This document shows, in pieces, positions 13,885 to 26,106 of a DNA stretch of 64,000 nt. Below the pieces are notes generated by a model. That model ran no database searches and was not told the DNA's origin. It saw only the letters and a program-made list of their open reading frames with translations. Every line of letters begins with the position of its first letter. Position 1 is the stretch's first letter. Made by a program: the position numbers and the translations under genes. Origin of the DNA: Hermodice carunculata (taxonomy: Eukaryota; Annelida; Polychaeta; Eunicida; Amphinomidae); the NCBI GenBank assembly GCA_964020975.1, contig OZ026629.1:49592634-49656633 (forward strand). Reading direction: 5' to 3'.

Positions 13885-14440
13885 ATGGTTTTTTTTTTTG
13901 TGGTTTTGTGTGTGTGTGAACACACGCATACTGCTTTGTTTTTTATTTCTTTCTGATATGTGTGGTGGCTGAAACTTGAACACCACCAGACCCAGAAACT
14001 TCAAATTTGCATCATGGGTATAACACCAATAATGAAGTTCACTATATATATCATTAAAAAAGTAGACAGGTCGAAAATTACACAAATAGGGGGCAAGTAA
14101 AGTTGTATGCTGCACTTTATGCTATCCTGATAATTGATGCCCAAAAGAAACTGGTAATGAGATGAGGCCTAAGTTCAATATGAAGGTCTGAGGTCAGTGT
14201 TAACATCAGAGAGCAACACCAAGGTCAGAGGTCACTCAAAATCAGAAGCCAATGTCAAGGTCAGAAGTAAATGTCCAGGTCAGAGATCACTTTCAAGGTC
14301 AACACCAAGGTCAGAGATTGATACGAAGGTCATATTCCAATGTCAAGGTCAGATTTCAATCTCATAGGCAGAGGTCAATCTTAGGGTTATGTTTCAATAT
14401 CTGAGAGCCAATCATTTGGTCAAAGGCACTAGTTCCACAC
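13885..14440 (+). repeat. R6 interspersed repeat with a GGTCA-rich tail
   Basis: The body (ACCCAGAAACTTCA, GTAGACAGGTCGAAAATTA, GGATGCTGCACT-like) is shared with 20170-20580. From about 14165 to 14380 comes an irregular series of AAGGTCA/AGGTCA units, mostly in direct orientation. No reading frame. Confidence 0.65.
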
Positions 14441-15234
14441 CTTTTTCCTATATTGTGGCATCTTTGGAAGCCCTGAAGGGCAAGGCAAATTCAGTGACAG
14501 TTTTACAGTATGGAACTTTACATTACAAAATTTAAGGGTATGGAATTTTGCCCATTTTACCCTCTGGCAGAAACCCTTTGTGGGTTTTATTTGTCCATAT
14601 ATCTGTCTGTGTGTCCGTCCAACATTGTTGACTCCTGTGAAAACAAACATTGTGTAATGTCAAACTTTTGTTACAGATATCCCAAAGTGTGACTTCCACT
14701 CACAAAACGTTGTCCGAATATTAATCAGCATGTGTGCACCTGGATTTAGGTTTGTCTGTGTAGCCAGCTGTGTGTTGGTTTACCTGGTGAAAATGATTGT
14801 TGGCAAATAGCAAACTTGTGTTCAGCATATCTCCAAAAAGTCTTTGACTTACAGTCATGAAAGTTACCATGAATAATGAACATGTTCCATGCATGGTTGC
14901 CTTTACAGGCCAAAAAGAAAAAAGAAAATGAGCAAGCCCAGGATGTGAAAATTTATAACCTCATCATATTTAATTATACAAGACTTCAAAGTATAATATG
15001 CAAAATTGTAAGTGCACACCATATTTAATTTTCCCTGTGGACATTTTATGTTGTGTTTACATGTCCAAAATGGCCATAAATACAGTGAGATTTTGGGGTC
15101 ATTTGTGTCCTATGGTGGACATTTTTTTTAGTTATCTTTGTAGAAATTTTGAAGGGCCCATGGCAAAAGGTAATTTTTGACCTGTAGGTTGGGCTGCTAA
15201 TGCCGCAACTTCAACAAACATGAAACACCTGTTA
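14441..15234. other. Non-coding, weak repeat fragment only
   Basis: A TTTATTTGTCCATATATCTG and GTGTGTCCGTCC block near 14587-14620 looks like the proximal part of an H-type repeat. Otherwise nothing was recognised. Confidence 0.4.
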
Positions 15235-15414
15235 CAGTAATCCCTCCTTTGAGAGACCGCCCCTAGTGCCACCCAAAATGCGGTCACATAAAGCAGGTGG
15301 TCCTTCAAAGGAGGTAAAAACAACATGAACAGTACTACAGAAAGACCTGACAACTGTGGTCTTTCAAAGGAGGTGGTCTCCCAAAGGAGTGGTCTTTCAA
15401 AGGAGGGACTACTG
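15235..15414. mobile_element. TA-flanked MITE (diverged)
   Basis: The 180-bp element starts CAGTAATCCCTCCTTTGAGA and ends TCAAAGGAGGGACTACTG, an inverted repeat of about 20 bp, with TA on both sides. The interior carries further GGTCTTTCAAAGGAGG repeats. TA target duplications and CAGT ends suggest a Tc1/mariner-type origin; no coding capacity. Confidence 0.75.
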
Positions 15415-17848
15415 TAGCAGAATAGAGTTTGTATATTTCATATGAAGTCTGTGCACCTCATATGATGAATTTTTACTTAGTTGGATTCTAATTCAGTTCC
15501 TCTTAAAATTTTATTTTAGAGTTTGTTCCTTCTTTTTACCTTTTCATAGCATTTTTTTTCCACGTACTTGATTAAATCCGACAAATTCCATGTAGATGAT
15601 GAGCACATAAGCTGGAATTCATTGATACCTAAGCATAATCACTGGCAGATTGTCAACACTGTAAAGCATGCTGGTGTGTGTACATCACCAGTCACATCAG
15701 CTGAACAGGATATAACTCATATATATTGCCAGATTATACGATAGCAAATATTTGACACAAAGAACATATTGCAGTATTAATTCTCTAAACATCAGTGGGG
15801 ATGGAAATAGAAAAAATGGATGAGTATGCGATTATGAAATGGTATGTTGTCAGTGTAATGATAAGGCCAAACAAAAATACACATTTCCCATGTGATAATG
15901 ATGGTGTCACAGAATCCTGAAGGTTTCAGTCGTGGGGATGGTTGTTTTGTAATTATCTTTCTGGTGTTCCATGCATTATATGCGGTTTAATGCAATTCAT
16001 GTCTCAGTTAGTGACCTGAAAAAGTGACATTGTGTCATAGATTAATTGAGTAAACTGGTCATAAGAACTTATTACGAATTGTAACTGTGTATGTGTGGTA
16101 GCCAAAGAGAAAAGTAAAAAAGCAAGGTTCCAGCAATGATCTACAGGAAATATGTTTCTGATTACATGCACTTACATGAGTCTGTTTCAAATTTGCTTAA
16201 TGTATTGGCAAGCTTTTTTTTTTTTTTTTTTTTTTAATTAAGCAAATAGCCTCTGGGATAGTTGTTCTTTATGGATGGCACAAGATGAGTCAAAGTGTCG
16301 AGGGCCTGGAAGCTTGCTGAGCTGACAAAATTTGGGGTGGGGGAAGGGGTTAAAGAAGCTCACAGATCACACATTAGGTAATGTTATCACCAGCATGATC
16401 TTTTATGGTTCATGATGGATGTGTACCTAAATTCACAGCTCAGAGAAGATAAGTTCTCAATCCTGATCACAACAAAAATACCACTTGCCCACCCCATGGA
16501 TGTTTACTGAAAGGTCTTAAACTTGAAAGCTGAGATCTTTAATAAAAATATACTTTTCGAAAATAAATGTTGACATTATTTGTCAGATGATATCATGGAC
16601 AGTTGACCTGATGATATGTATTTATGTGTATATTCATATTGACATAGCATAGACTTGCTCTGTGAAACTCTCATGGTTGGGTCAGCAGAGTATACCATAT
16701 TTTAGAAAAATGACATGCATGCTGATAGCAAGGCAATTGTACACATGGAAGCAAGAAATGTTCTTCCATGGGATCCACTGTGCTCATTACTTTTACTGTA
16801 GAATTTTGTCCTTTTTTATGAAGGATGTTCTAAAGAGAAGGAATTACACATTCCAATTGGTTATTTTAATGTAGTATCAATGCATGTTAAAAGAGCATCA
16901 TTGTATGGCTGTTGATCATGTAAAAATGTTTTTCATGGTGTAACCTGTAATTTGATTTTATTCTGATTCATGATTGGTTGCTTTCATGCAACCACAGGCC
17001 ATTACAAGCACTTTCACTATGATTCTGGCCAGTATTCAGCAAAATCTCATAAGGCCATGCCTACAAAAACAGTTTTGGGTTGATTGTTGATACATGGATA
17101 ATAAGGAAAAGATTAGAACATACTTTCTCTTTGAGCACAATAATATTTTGCTGTCATGAATGAAATATTTTTTACGGTCCGCATTGCAGTCAAAGGATAT
17201 CTTTGTGTGGCCAAACATCTCACTTCCATGCAGGGTTTGATTTAATGTTCTGGCTCCTATAACTCCTATTTTCTCTGAGAAACATCAAAATGTTGCTTCC
17301 AAAGCATACTAAGTTTGTGTTATCTCGGCTACACTTACAAATCAAAATGGTACAAAGTTCAAAATGCATTTTAATTGGATGGTCAAACATTGCTATGCAT
17401 GCAGCACAAATTTTTGGCACACGCACCATGATATGTTTAGTGACACTGGTCAATTTAACATTTCAAACCTTGCCATGGCCAATTTGGGCATAAAAATTAT
17501 CTTTGTAGTATTAGGGAATGTACAGTGTTTCGTTGTGCATATGTGTATATGAATATGTAATTTGCCATATTTGGCCTTTCAGTCTCCTCAGTGAAAATTT
17601 TGACCGTAATAGCTAGTGTAGCTAAAGCAGCATGAATAGCCAAAGACAGACTTCAAAACAAAATCATCTTCGTCTTAACTTTCATATTAGATAATCAGTT
17701 TCACGTATCATTTAATATATTTATCTAAGGGTGAGTGGTTTGACTTATGGTTACACACTGTTGTTACTTTAGCTACCAATCCAGGGGAAGAGCAAGTGTG
17801 TTTATTGGACTCATTGGCAGGCTGGCAGGTCTTTCTCTATTTGTTTGT
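15415..17848. other. Non-coding, no recognisable feature
   Basis: AT-rich DNA with a T run at 16215-16235. No domain-bearing frame and no repeat family recognised. Confidence 0.5.
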
Positions 17849-18064
17849 CCAGTTGGAGGGTGGAGGGGGCCTAAATGACCTCCTGTCCACAGGTAACATG
17901 ATCTGCACATGATGTGCATGTGTCCTTACTGTTGTGTATTGTTTTCAGCAGATCAACCAGTTGGAGGGTGGAGGGGACCTAAATGACCTCCTGTCCACAG
18001 GTAACATGATCTACACATGATGTGCATGTGTCCTTACTGTTGTGTATTGTTTTCAGCAGATCAA
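17849..18064 (+). repeat. 108-bp tandem duplication containing an exon-like segment
   Basis: Two copies with a period of 108 bp differ at only about two sites. Each holds a GC-rich block (CAGTTGGAGGGTGGAGGGG ... CTCCTGTCCACAG) ending in a strong donor-like GTAACA, then 60 bp of AT-rich DNA and a TTGTTTTCAGCAG acceptor-like site. One frame through the block is open and reads Q-L-E-G-G-G-(G/D)-L-N-D-L-L-S-T. I do not recognise it as part of any known domain, so it may be a small exon or a coincidence. Confidence 0.6.
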
Positions 18065-20169
18065 AGACCTGTTCTACCTGATAACCCCCCACAGTGATAC
18101 ACACCCTCTTCCCTCATCTAATCACCTTTTTTATTAAATGGTGCTCCCCTGCTGTCAGTGAGGCATTTCTTGTGCTTGGACTCAACAGAAGTGACCAAAG
18201 GCGCAGGCTTGAACAATTTTGTTCAGCTGAAGAATTTTGTTTGGAAGAAACTGCCTCGCGAAAATGGCAGACCCCATGCAAGTGTGCCCCTTGTTCATGT
18301 GTACAGTCATTAGACATTAATGTAACTTGCATGTTCTGTGAAGTTAAATTTATAGGTATGCTCTGTAAAGTTAAAATTTATAGGTCATGCTTCTGTGCCT
18401 GCTTTCATCATTAAGAATTCGTTTACAATACATCCATTGCATTTTCACTGCTAAAGTACTGATACATCAGGTCACTTGCAGAAAGGTCATGAAAGTCTTC
18501 TTTGCTCTGCTTGCTTCCCAGTATTTTCAAAAGCATGGAAAGAAATATTTACTACACAGGTTTATATGGGGGGGGGGGGGTGATCGGATGACAAAAGGTA
18601 TAGGAAAAGGAAAAGTTTTGTAGCTATGTTATTGTTCCAACAGTCATTTTGGAATCAATAAAATGACAAACCCTTGGGATTTAAACCTTTGAAACATCAC
18701 CAGACCACAAGAGTATGCCATGTTTGTGAAGCATACAAGCAGTAAACTTCTCACTGTATGCATTTTTCTTTTCATCAGAAAGTGAAATTAAATTACCTGT
18801 ATATGAAGCCATTAGCCAAATGCATATGTTCCATGAATTTGGCTAAAATATTTTAAAAAGAAACATTGAAGGGACAGGACAGAATCTTCAATAATTATGC
18901 GTATAATTACATTTTTTGTTACAGATTTTATGGAGTCTAAATGTGTTGCTGTTCAGGCGTGTGAATGAATGTCTTGGAAGGTGCAACTCATGTTTTCAGT
19001 AAATACTTTCACAAAAATGTTACCTCAGATAAAAATGATAATTCTGAAGATGTATTGTCAGTAAAATGATCATACAAAGTTGGTTTTCATAAAGGAAACG
19101 TGATTAGTGACACATAGCTGTGCTATTGTGCAGAATAGAACCTGATATGAACCACAATTCCAGTGCTGGCTTTCCTGGTGGTCCAAAGGTGATCACAGGA
19201 GACCACAACATGCATTGCCATTTGGCACTGACAAATTGAAAATATAATTTCATGAATTGTATTGGGATCTTTGTGTGGAAATGTGTACTGATTCTTGATG
19301 AAGCATATTTATACGAACTCTTTGCTTTGGCATAAAGAGATACCCTTAACTGGTAAGAAACTGGATGATATCAGTGTCTCTTTCATGCATATACCTGCTT
19401 ATTTGTCAAAATTCCATGTGGATACATAATTGGGTCAAGCATTTTGTGCAGTGAATTCTTAGTGAATCACTTGCATTTTCACCCAAATGCTTTGGGGGGG
19501 GGGGGGGGACGTTTTCAATGAGAACTAGATGAAATCTTTTATGATCTCTGCAGTTGCTTGATGCTGCAAGATGCTTTCCCCATAAATGCATACACACTAC
19601 AATCACATGTCTACTGATTTACCATTCTTACTCTGTAAGATATTGCAACATATTATGTCACTTTTGCTGGCAAAAACTGTACAATCTTGTAGACTTGCCA
19701 AAACAGGCTCAGTGTCACTATCACACTGAAAGGGAAGTCACATAAAGTAGCTTTGGCTCATGTATGCCTACATATATATCCAATGGAAGTGATGTAATAT
19801 GAAATAAGTTTCAGAGAAGGTATTTGCAGTGTGTTTGGAGAAATGGTGTTGCAGAATTAGGTCTTACCAATTTCAAGATGATTTGAATGGTAATGCTGTG
19901 ACATCACCTCATGTTAAGACACCACATGAAAATTACGCAAGTATGAATGAAACTGTTTTAATGGTTGCATATGTCTGTATCCAGGTCAGAGAACAAGGAA
20001 GTGTCATGTGTGACTGAACTTTGGGATGGGGGTTTTGTACACTTTTCCTTCTATATTGTCACATGTTTTTGCATTAAGGCTTTTGAAAGGTACAAAATAT
20101 TATGATGCACTTTTGGTACTGACCAACAAGACTATGTGCATACATGTAGTGAAGGTCTGTATGGTAATT
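18065..20169. other. Non-coding, no recognisable feature
   Basis: G runs occur near 18568-18580 and 19494-19508. The frame at 18387 starts MLLCLLSSL but lacks a convincing phase-1 donor for a signal-peptide exon. Nothing else is supported. Confidence 0.45.
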
Positions 20170-20580
20170 ATGTGTGTGTGAACATGCACATATTGTTTCT
20201 TCATTTCTTTCTTTCATTTCAATGTTTGTGGCAGCTTAAAGTCAGGCACTGCTTGACCCAGAAACTTCATATCTTCCAATAGTGAAGTATTGGACATGGT
20301 TAAAAAAGTTGACAGGTTGAAAATTATGCAAAAGGGGGGGGGGGGGGGGAATAAAATTGGATGCTGCACTGTATTATATCCTGACCATTGTGATGCCTGG
20401 AAGGAATTATGTATTTAGATAAGGTCAGAGGTCAATATCAAAGTCAGAGTAAAGTCAAGGTCATAGGCCACTGTTGTGGTCAGATGTCAATACCAAAGTC
20501 AACACCAAGGTCAGAGATCAATGTCAATGTAAGAGGTCACTGTTAACAGGTCAGAGGTCAATGCTGGTGCCAGATCAGTA
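20170..20580 (+). repeat. R6 interspersed repeat, second copy, GGTCA-rich tail
   Basis: It shares GACCCAGAAACTTCA, GTTGACAGGTTGAAAATTA, GGATGCTGCACT and ATCCTGA with the copy at 13885, in the same orientation. The tail from about 20420 has several AGGTCA units. An 18-base G run lies in the middle (20333-20350). Confidence 0.65.
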
Positions 20581-21674
20581 TACCTGTGTACCAAAATGCA
20601 CAGGTATCCAGTCATGTATGATGTATCACAGTTTAGAGATCGCAAATACTGTTTAATATAATACTCACAGTTACATACTGTATTTGAAACAATTTTCCAG
20701 TAAAAGTCAATAAGTTCCATCGCTTAGTAATAAATTTATGACAGACGAATCTGTCATGTTGAGGAAGCAATGTTGTTTACATGTTTCAGCCATTCCATAA
20801 TAGGTAGACATGGCCCAGATGCTGAAGTTCGGATTTTTGGAGTGAGATCAGAAATTGCCTGGATCTGAGATGTCGGCAGATCAATATTTTTTCAAAATAT
20901 TTGCCACCCTGTTGTATTAAACTACTCTTAAATGCATCATAAAACATTTTTGAATTACTGAGTAAATATAAAAAGTGACATGAACAAGTTATATGTCATT
21001 ACCAGGTACATTTAGATGAAAAGTTCCTCTCCATTTTTGGTGACGCATTTCGCATTTTGAAAGTTTTTCTGTGATTAGTTAGCATGGCAAAGTGCAGCAT
21101 CTGTAAAACCGACATAAGGGCAGTAGGTGACAATACAACAAATATATCCACTCATGTAAAGAGGCATCACCAGATTAACCTTGCAACAAATGGTATGTAC
21201 TGTAGCAGTAGAACTAGACCATATGCAGACTTGGAGATGTCTACTTGTATGATTTGTCCATAATTGGTACAATTTTTCAATAAAAATACGATGTTGTGGA
21301 ATGTGGAAACAAATTTATTGTTATGGGAACTTAAGGAAAAGGTAATTCATAAACCAGAGAAAGAAATGTTGGCCTAATGTGACGCTATAATAAGCAATGT
21401 TATTCCAAATGGCCAAAATGAATTTTTGCTCCCTACCAGGTGTGATTGACTGATGAGTGAAAACATCTCTCAATCCAGTAGCACAATAGCTACGGCACAA
21501 TTTCGTCAGTAACATTTTGAACATGAGAACAAAACATGAGCCAAAGCATTAAGCCAAAGGAAACAATAAAATCAAGTGTAAAATATTTAAAATGGCTAGT
21601 GCCTAAAGTGTTAGATTGTTAGTACATGTAGCTTATTGTTAGTTCTTTAAAGTAAGGTAATTAACAGTGATGTA
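20581..21674. other. Non-coding, no recognisable feature
   Basis: AT-rich, no repeat family or exon recognised. Confidence 0.45.
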
Positions 21675-21850
21675 CAGTGGTCCCTGTCTTGAGAGACCAC
21701 CTCAGGACAGGTCAAAATGTGCTCTCTCAAAACAGGTGGTCTTTCATTAGAGGTATAATAACATGGAAAAAATAGCACAGTGTTCTGAGAGAGCGGTCTT
21801 AAAAAGATATGTGGTCTCTCATTGGAGGGGTCTCTCAAGACAGGTACCAC
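21675..21850 (+). mobile_element. TA-flanked MITE, family CAGTGGTCCCTGTC
   Basis: It begins CAGTGGTCCCTGTCTTGAGA and ends TCTCTCAAGACAGGTACCAC, with TA before and after. It is about 176 bp with terminal inverted repeats of about 25 bp. It is nearly the mirror copy of the element at 22732. The protein-like frame shared by both copies (SNERPHIFLRPLS) comes from the repeat, not from a gene. Confidence 0.85.
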
Positions 21851-21865
21851 TATCGTGCAAAAGGC

Positions 21866-21915
21866 ATCAAAGTATCAAGTTGAGCTGAGGACGGGCTGGT
21901 CAAACAGCTTTCTTG
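21866..21915 (+). mobile_element. H1 3' end fragment
   Basis: TATCAAGTTGAGCTGAGGAC, then GGGCTGGTCAAACAGC and TTTCTTG, match the 3' ends at 13872 and 47883 (sub-terminal CAGCTGAGG motif, short hairpin, CTTG end). Only the terminus is left, 15 bp after the MITE. Confidence 0.65.
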
Positions 21916-22731
21916 TTAAATGTTTATTACCAGATTCATTACAAACATTTTTTTATTGTTGACTAGCTTTTCATCTGGAATACTCTTGGTTTACTTATTG
22001 CTCTTTAACTTGAATAAAAACTGGAAGGAACAGAAACTTTAGTTCTATTGTTGTCACAACATATTAGAACTATTCATTCATTGATTCATTCAAGAACTTT
22101 GCATTGCATAGTCCCATTAAGTATGCAGGGCTCTTAAGAATTTTCAAAATGTCAGACTCAAATTCAGACTTGTGTTTTCAATATGACAACACTCTTTTTA
22201 CAAAAGTCTTGGTACAAGTTTAGAATTGTGTTAGCATTTTCTAAGTCATAAAATTGGGAGGGGGAAGGGGAGGCACAGAAAAGGTATGATAGAGTAAGTG
22301 ATCCTTTCTCTTAGTATGGTATAGATAGAGTTCATGTATGAGAGGAGTCAGGTCAAACCAGGAGAAAGTTTGAAATTACATTGATCCCTCATAACATGTG
22401 GCGTGATTGTCTTGTTAATGTTATCATGCACTTGTGTCAGTCAATTTAGATGAAAACTCCATGATCCAGGACAGTTTATCCACTGAAAGCCAGTCAACTA
22501 ACTGGCTCGTGTTAGCCTGATCAGATGATTTGTGTAACATGATAAAGAAATTAGCTGCTATCTGTAGAACAATAATTCATTTTAAAAATCCTCATGCCTG
22601 TCAGATCCATGTTGGTATTTTTTTTTTTTTACATGAGTTGAAAATATATGTACAAGTGTTGTGGTAAAAATACATTCATGTACATTGTTGTCAAGATGGA
22701 AAGAAAATTTGTTCACTCCTGCTGTGGAGTA
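21916..22731. other. Non-coding, no recognisable feature
   Basis: No feature supported. Confidence 0.45.
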
Positions 22732-22908
22732 CTGTGGTACCTGTCTTGAAAGACCATTCCAATGAGAGACCGCATATCTTTTTAAGACCACTCTCTCAGA
22801 ACACTGTGGTATCTTTTCCATGTTATACCTCTAATGAAAGACCACCTGTTTTGAGAGGCCACATTTTCACCTGCCCTAGGGGTGGGTCTTTCAAGACAGG
22901 GACCACTG
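22732..22908 (-). mobile_element. TA-flanked MITE, same family, opposite orientation
   Basis: The left end is CTGTGGTACCTGTCTTGAAA and the right end TCTTTCAAGACAGGGACCACTG, with TA on each side. The interior is close to the complement of the copy at 21675, so the pair forms an inverted arrangement about 0.9 kb apart. Confidence 0.85.
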
Positions 22909-23959
22909 TACATGCTAAACCCCAAAGTAGTGCATACTCCACATTTAAGTGGTTTAGGGTAGACACTTTGACATACTTGAAAATTTCACCTTTGGCCAAG
23001 TTTTTATGTAGAGCACCTCAGGTTTGCCACATTACAAACTGGATTATGGTTCATGTATAACATAGTGGATCATTTACACAACTTAAAAAAGTTATGAACA
23101 AAGCTTATTATTGTGTACAGAAAAGACAGCAACACTAACTTGTGAGATACGTTTCATTGCTTTTGACAGAAACATAATGAAATCTTGCTATGCAAATGAT
23201 GAGGGAGGTGCACATGAACTGGAAATTGATGATCTTGATGTTTTAATATGGGAATCAATAACATGGTTAATATATTGCAGAAAGCAAGATAGCCCCAGGG
23301 GGGAAAAAAATGAACAAAACAATTGACATTTGCTAACAAAATTTGCAACCCATGGCAATTTAGCCTCAATTACTTTAAAAATTCTTTTGAAAAAAAATAT
23401 TGTGTTTTGTTCACACCCATTCTGTCAAATTAGGATATGAATGTCCAATTGATGTGTGGTCCTACATGGAGCTAGGATGGGGCTACACGCCATCTAAGGC
23501 AACCTTGATGTTAGAGTTACACATGTAGCTCTCAGTAAACGTGTTGAACCAGTTCAGTGCCTGTGGCAATGGTATTTCTACCTGTAACGCAGGGCCTGCT
23601 AATTTATATGTGTTTGAATGAATATGTGTCAACTGTCACTTTGCTGAAACTATTTAAAATGAGAAAGATGTAAACATGTCCACAGCAATATATTTGTTTA
23701 CACCATCGGTGGACACCTTAAATGACTTAATCCTAACAGCTGACTATAAGCAGTGACAAATTGTTCTTAATGTTGTAAACGCTAATTGTTGGATTTTTAG
23801 AAATAATAAAGAAATTGTTACAGATATGCATAAGTTAAAGGTCTGCTGAAAAGATTTTCAAGTCATTGTGACCTATGTATGGGACCCAGTGACCTGTTTA
23901 GTATGATCTTTGTTACCACAATATCTTCTGAGCATGTGGATGGATTTTTCTCAGAATTT
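22909..23959. other. Non-coding, no recognisable feature
   Basis: No exon or repeat family identified. Confidence 0.45.
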
Positions 23960-24700
<741 letters not shown>

Positions 24701-25231
24701 ATATTTTCTCCACCAAGTAGCAATGTTATTTTTAAAGTGCTGTTTAAATATTCTACAATTCTCATGCTCCAGTAAAATTTATATTTTTAATGTAAAAAAA
24801 CCCCATAGAGTTGTCCACTTAAAAGATAACATCAAAGGTATTCTAAAGTTGACATTTGATACAAGCAACTGAAGGGCATTTTAATCAACGGCCTACCTTC
24901 CCCTATATATTGTGCTTATGGAGAGGCATGCACTTTAGGTTGCCTTTGGTTACATTATATTTAGGCCTAAACCCAGAAGGGTCGATTTAAATCTTGTTGC
25001 ACCCACACACATTCACACAGAACTGCGAGTAATGCAGTTATCAGTCTGTGTATGCAGAGCTGACCACAGAACTGTCACAGTCCTCTTGTTTCTATTCTTT
25101 TAGCTTTCAATTAACATAATTAAGCACACAAAATTAGCAAATTCACACCTATGTTGTACAAATTTTGACTTCATAATTTTACAAGACAACCCTCATTGGG
25201 AAGAATGAAATATTCAATAAAAGTTGGCCAG

Positions 25232-25274
<43 letters not shown>

Positions 25275-25569
25275 TATCTTTTTTTTTTTACTTACTTACT
25301 TTATTCTATTATTATCTCCTTTTTTCCCCAAATTGACGAGGGGAAATTCTGTGCTGGAGAGAATCTTATTACAACTGCTAATAAAAGTCACTAGTAATTT
25401 GCTTGTCATCGTAGGATTTCTCATCATGGTAACTACACTTGGTGCATACAAAGAGTCAGATTTTGTGCTGTTGTACATGACAGTATTTTCAAGATAACTA
25501 ATAAAATGTGTAACTTATATTAAAATATACCAGCAGACTTTTTTTTTTGTATAGTTTATGATGCACATT
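24701..25569. repeat. Non-coding; T homopolymer at 25236-25272
   Basis: A 37-base T run is followed by a second T-rich stretch. The rest is AT-rich DNA without features. Confidence 0.7.
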
Positions 25570-25740
25570 TCTGTCTGGTCCAGGATATTTCATTGTTCAG
25601 AATAAATATTATGCCAACATAATGTAACTACCTGCCTTGTCTAGAACATTCCATTGTTCAGGATGAATTACAAATTTAATGCATGGTCAAAGATACTTCA
25701 GTGTCTAAAATTAATATCACAGTAATATACTGTACATGCA
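25570..25740. repeat. R7 minisatellite, about three degenerate units of 50-62 bp
   Basis: The unit CTGGTCCAGGATATTTCATT, then GTTCAGAATAAATATTATG recurs in diverged form at about 25638 and 25686. The same unit is found at 28508 and 28601, 3 kb away. Confidence 0.6.
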
Positions 25741-25926
25741 ATGCATTAAATGGGTCTTAAGACTCAGGACAAAACAAAATATTAATTGTTTTCTGTCACA
25801 TGAATTTTTCAAAATGGGCAGGTGCGATTTTTTTATTTCTAAAAAATTATTGATAAAACCAGCAGAACTTGCCAGAATGCTTCAAATTTATATGTATGGA
25901 GAATATAAAAAGAGTTATTCCATGTA

Positions 25927-26106
25927 CAGTAGTACCTGCTATGTAAGACCATGGAGGTCAATGGCAGACAAAGTGGTCACATGTGGCAGGTGGTCTTAAA
26001 TTTCATGTATATTAAAAAAAGAAATGAGATCAGATTCTTGAAAGGGCAGTCTAATAAAGCCTAAAATGTCTCTCACAAGAAAGGATCTTTTTAGCAGGTA
26101 CCATTG
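25927..26106. mobile_element. TA-flanked MITE, strongly diverged
   Basis: CAGTAGTACCTGCTATGTAA and TTTTTAGCAGGTACCATTG form the ends, with an internal GGTGGTCTTAAA. The length and layout match the MITEs at 15235 and 21675, but the similarity is low. Confidence 0.5.

Noticed and set aside
18387-18623. MLLCLLSSL start as a signal-peptide exon for the receptor
   Set aside because: The hydrophobic run is short, there is no typical cleavage region and no convincing phase-1 donor follows.
21647-23060. A protein-like segment (SNERPHIFLRPLS) seen twice, which looked like a conserved peptide
   Set aside because: Both copies fall inside inverted MITEs with TA flanks, so the similarity is nucleotide repeat similarity.
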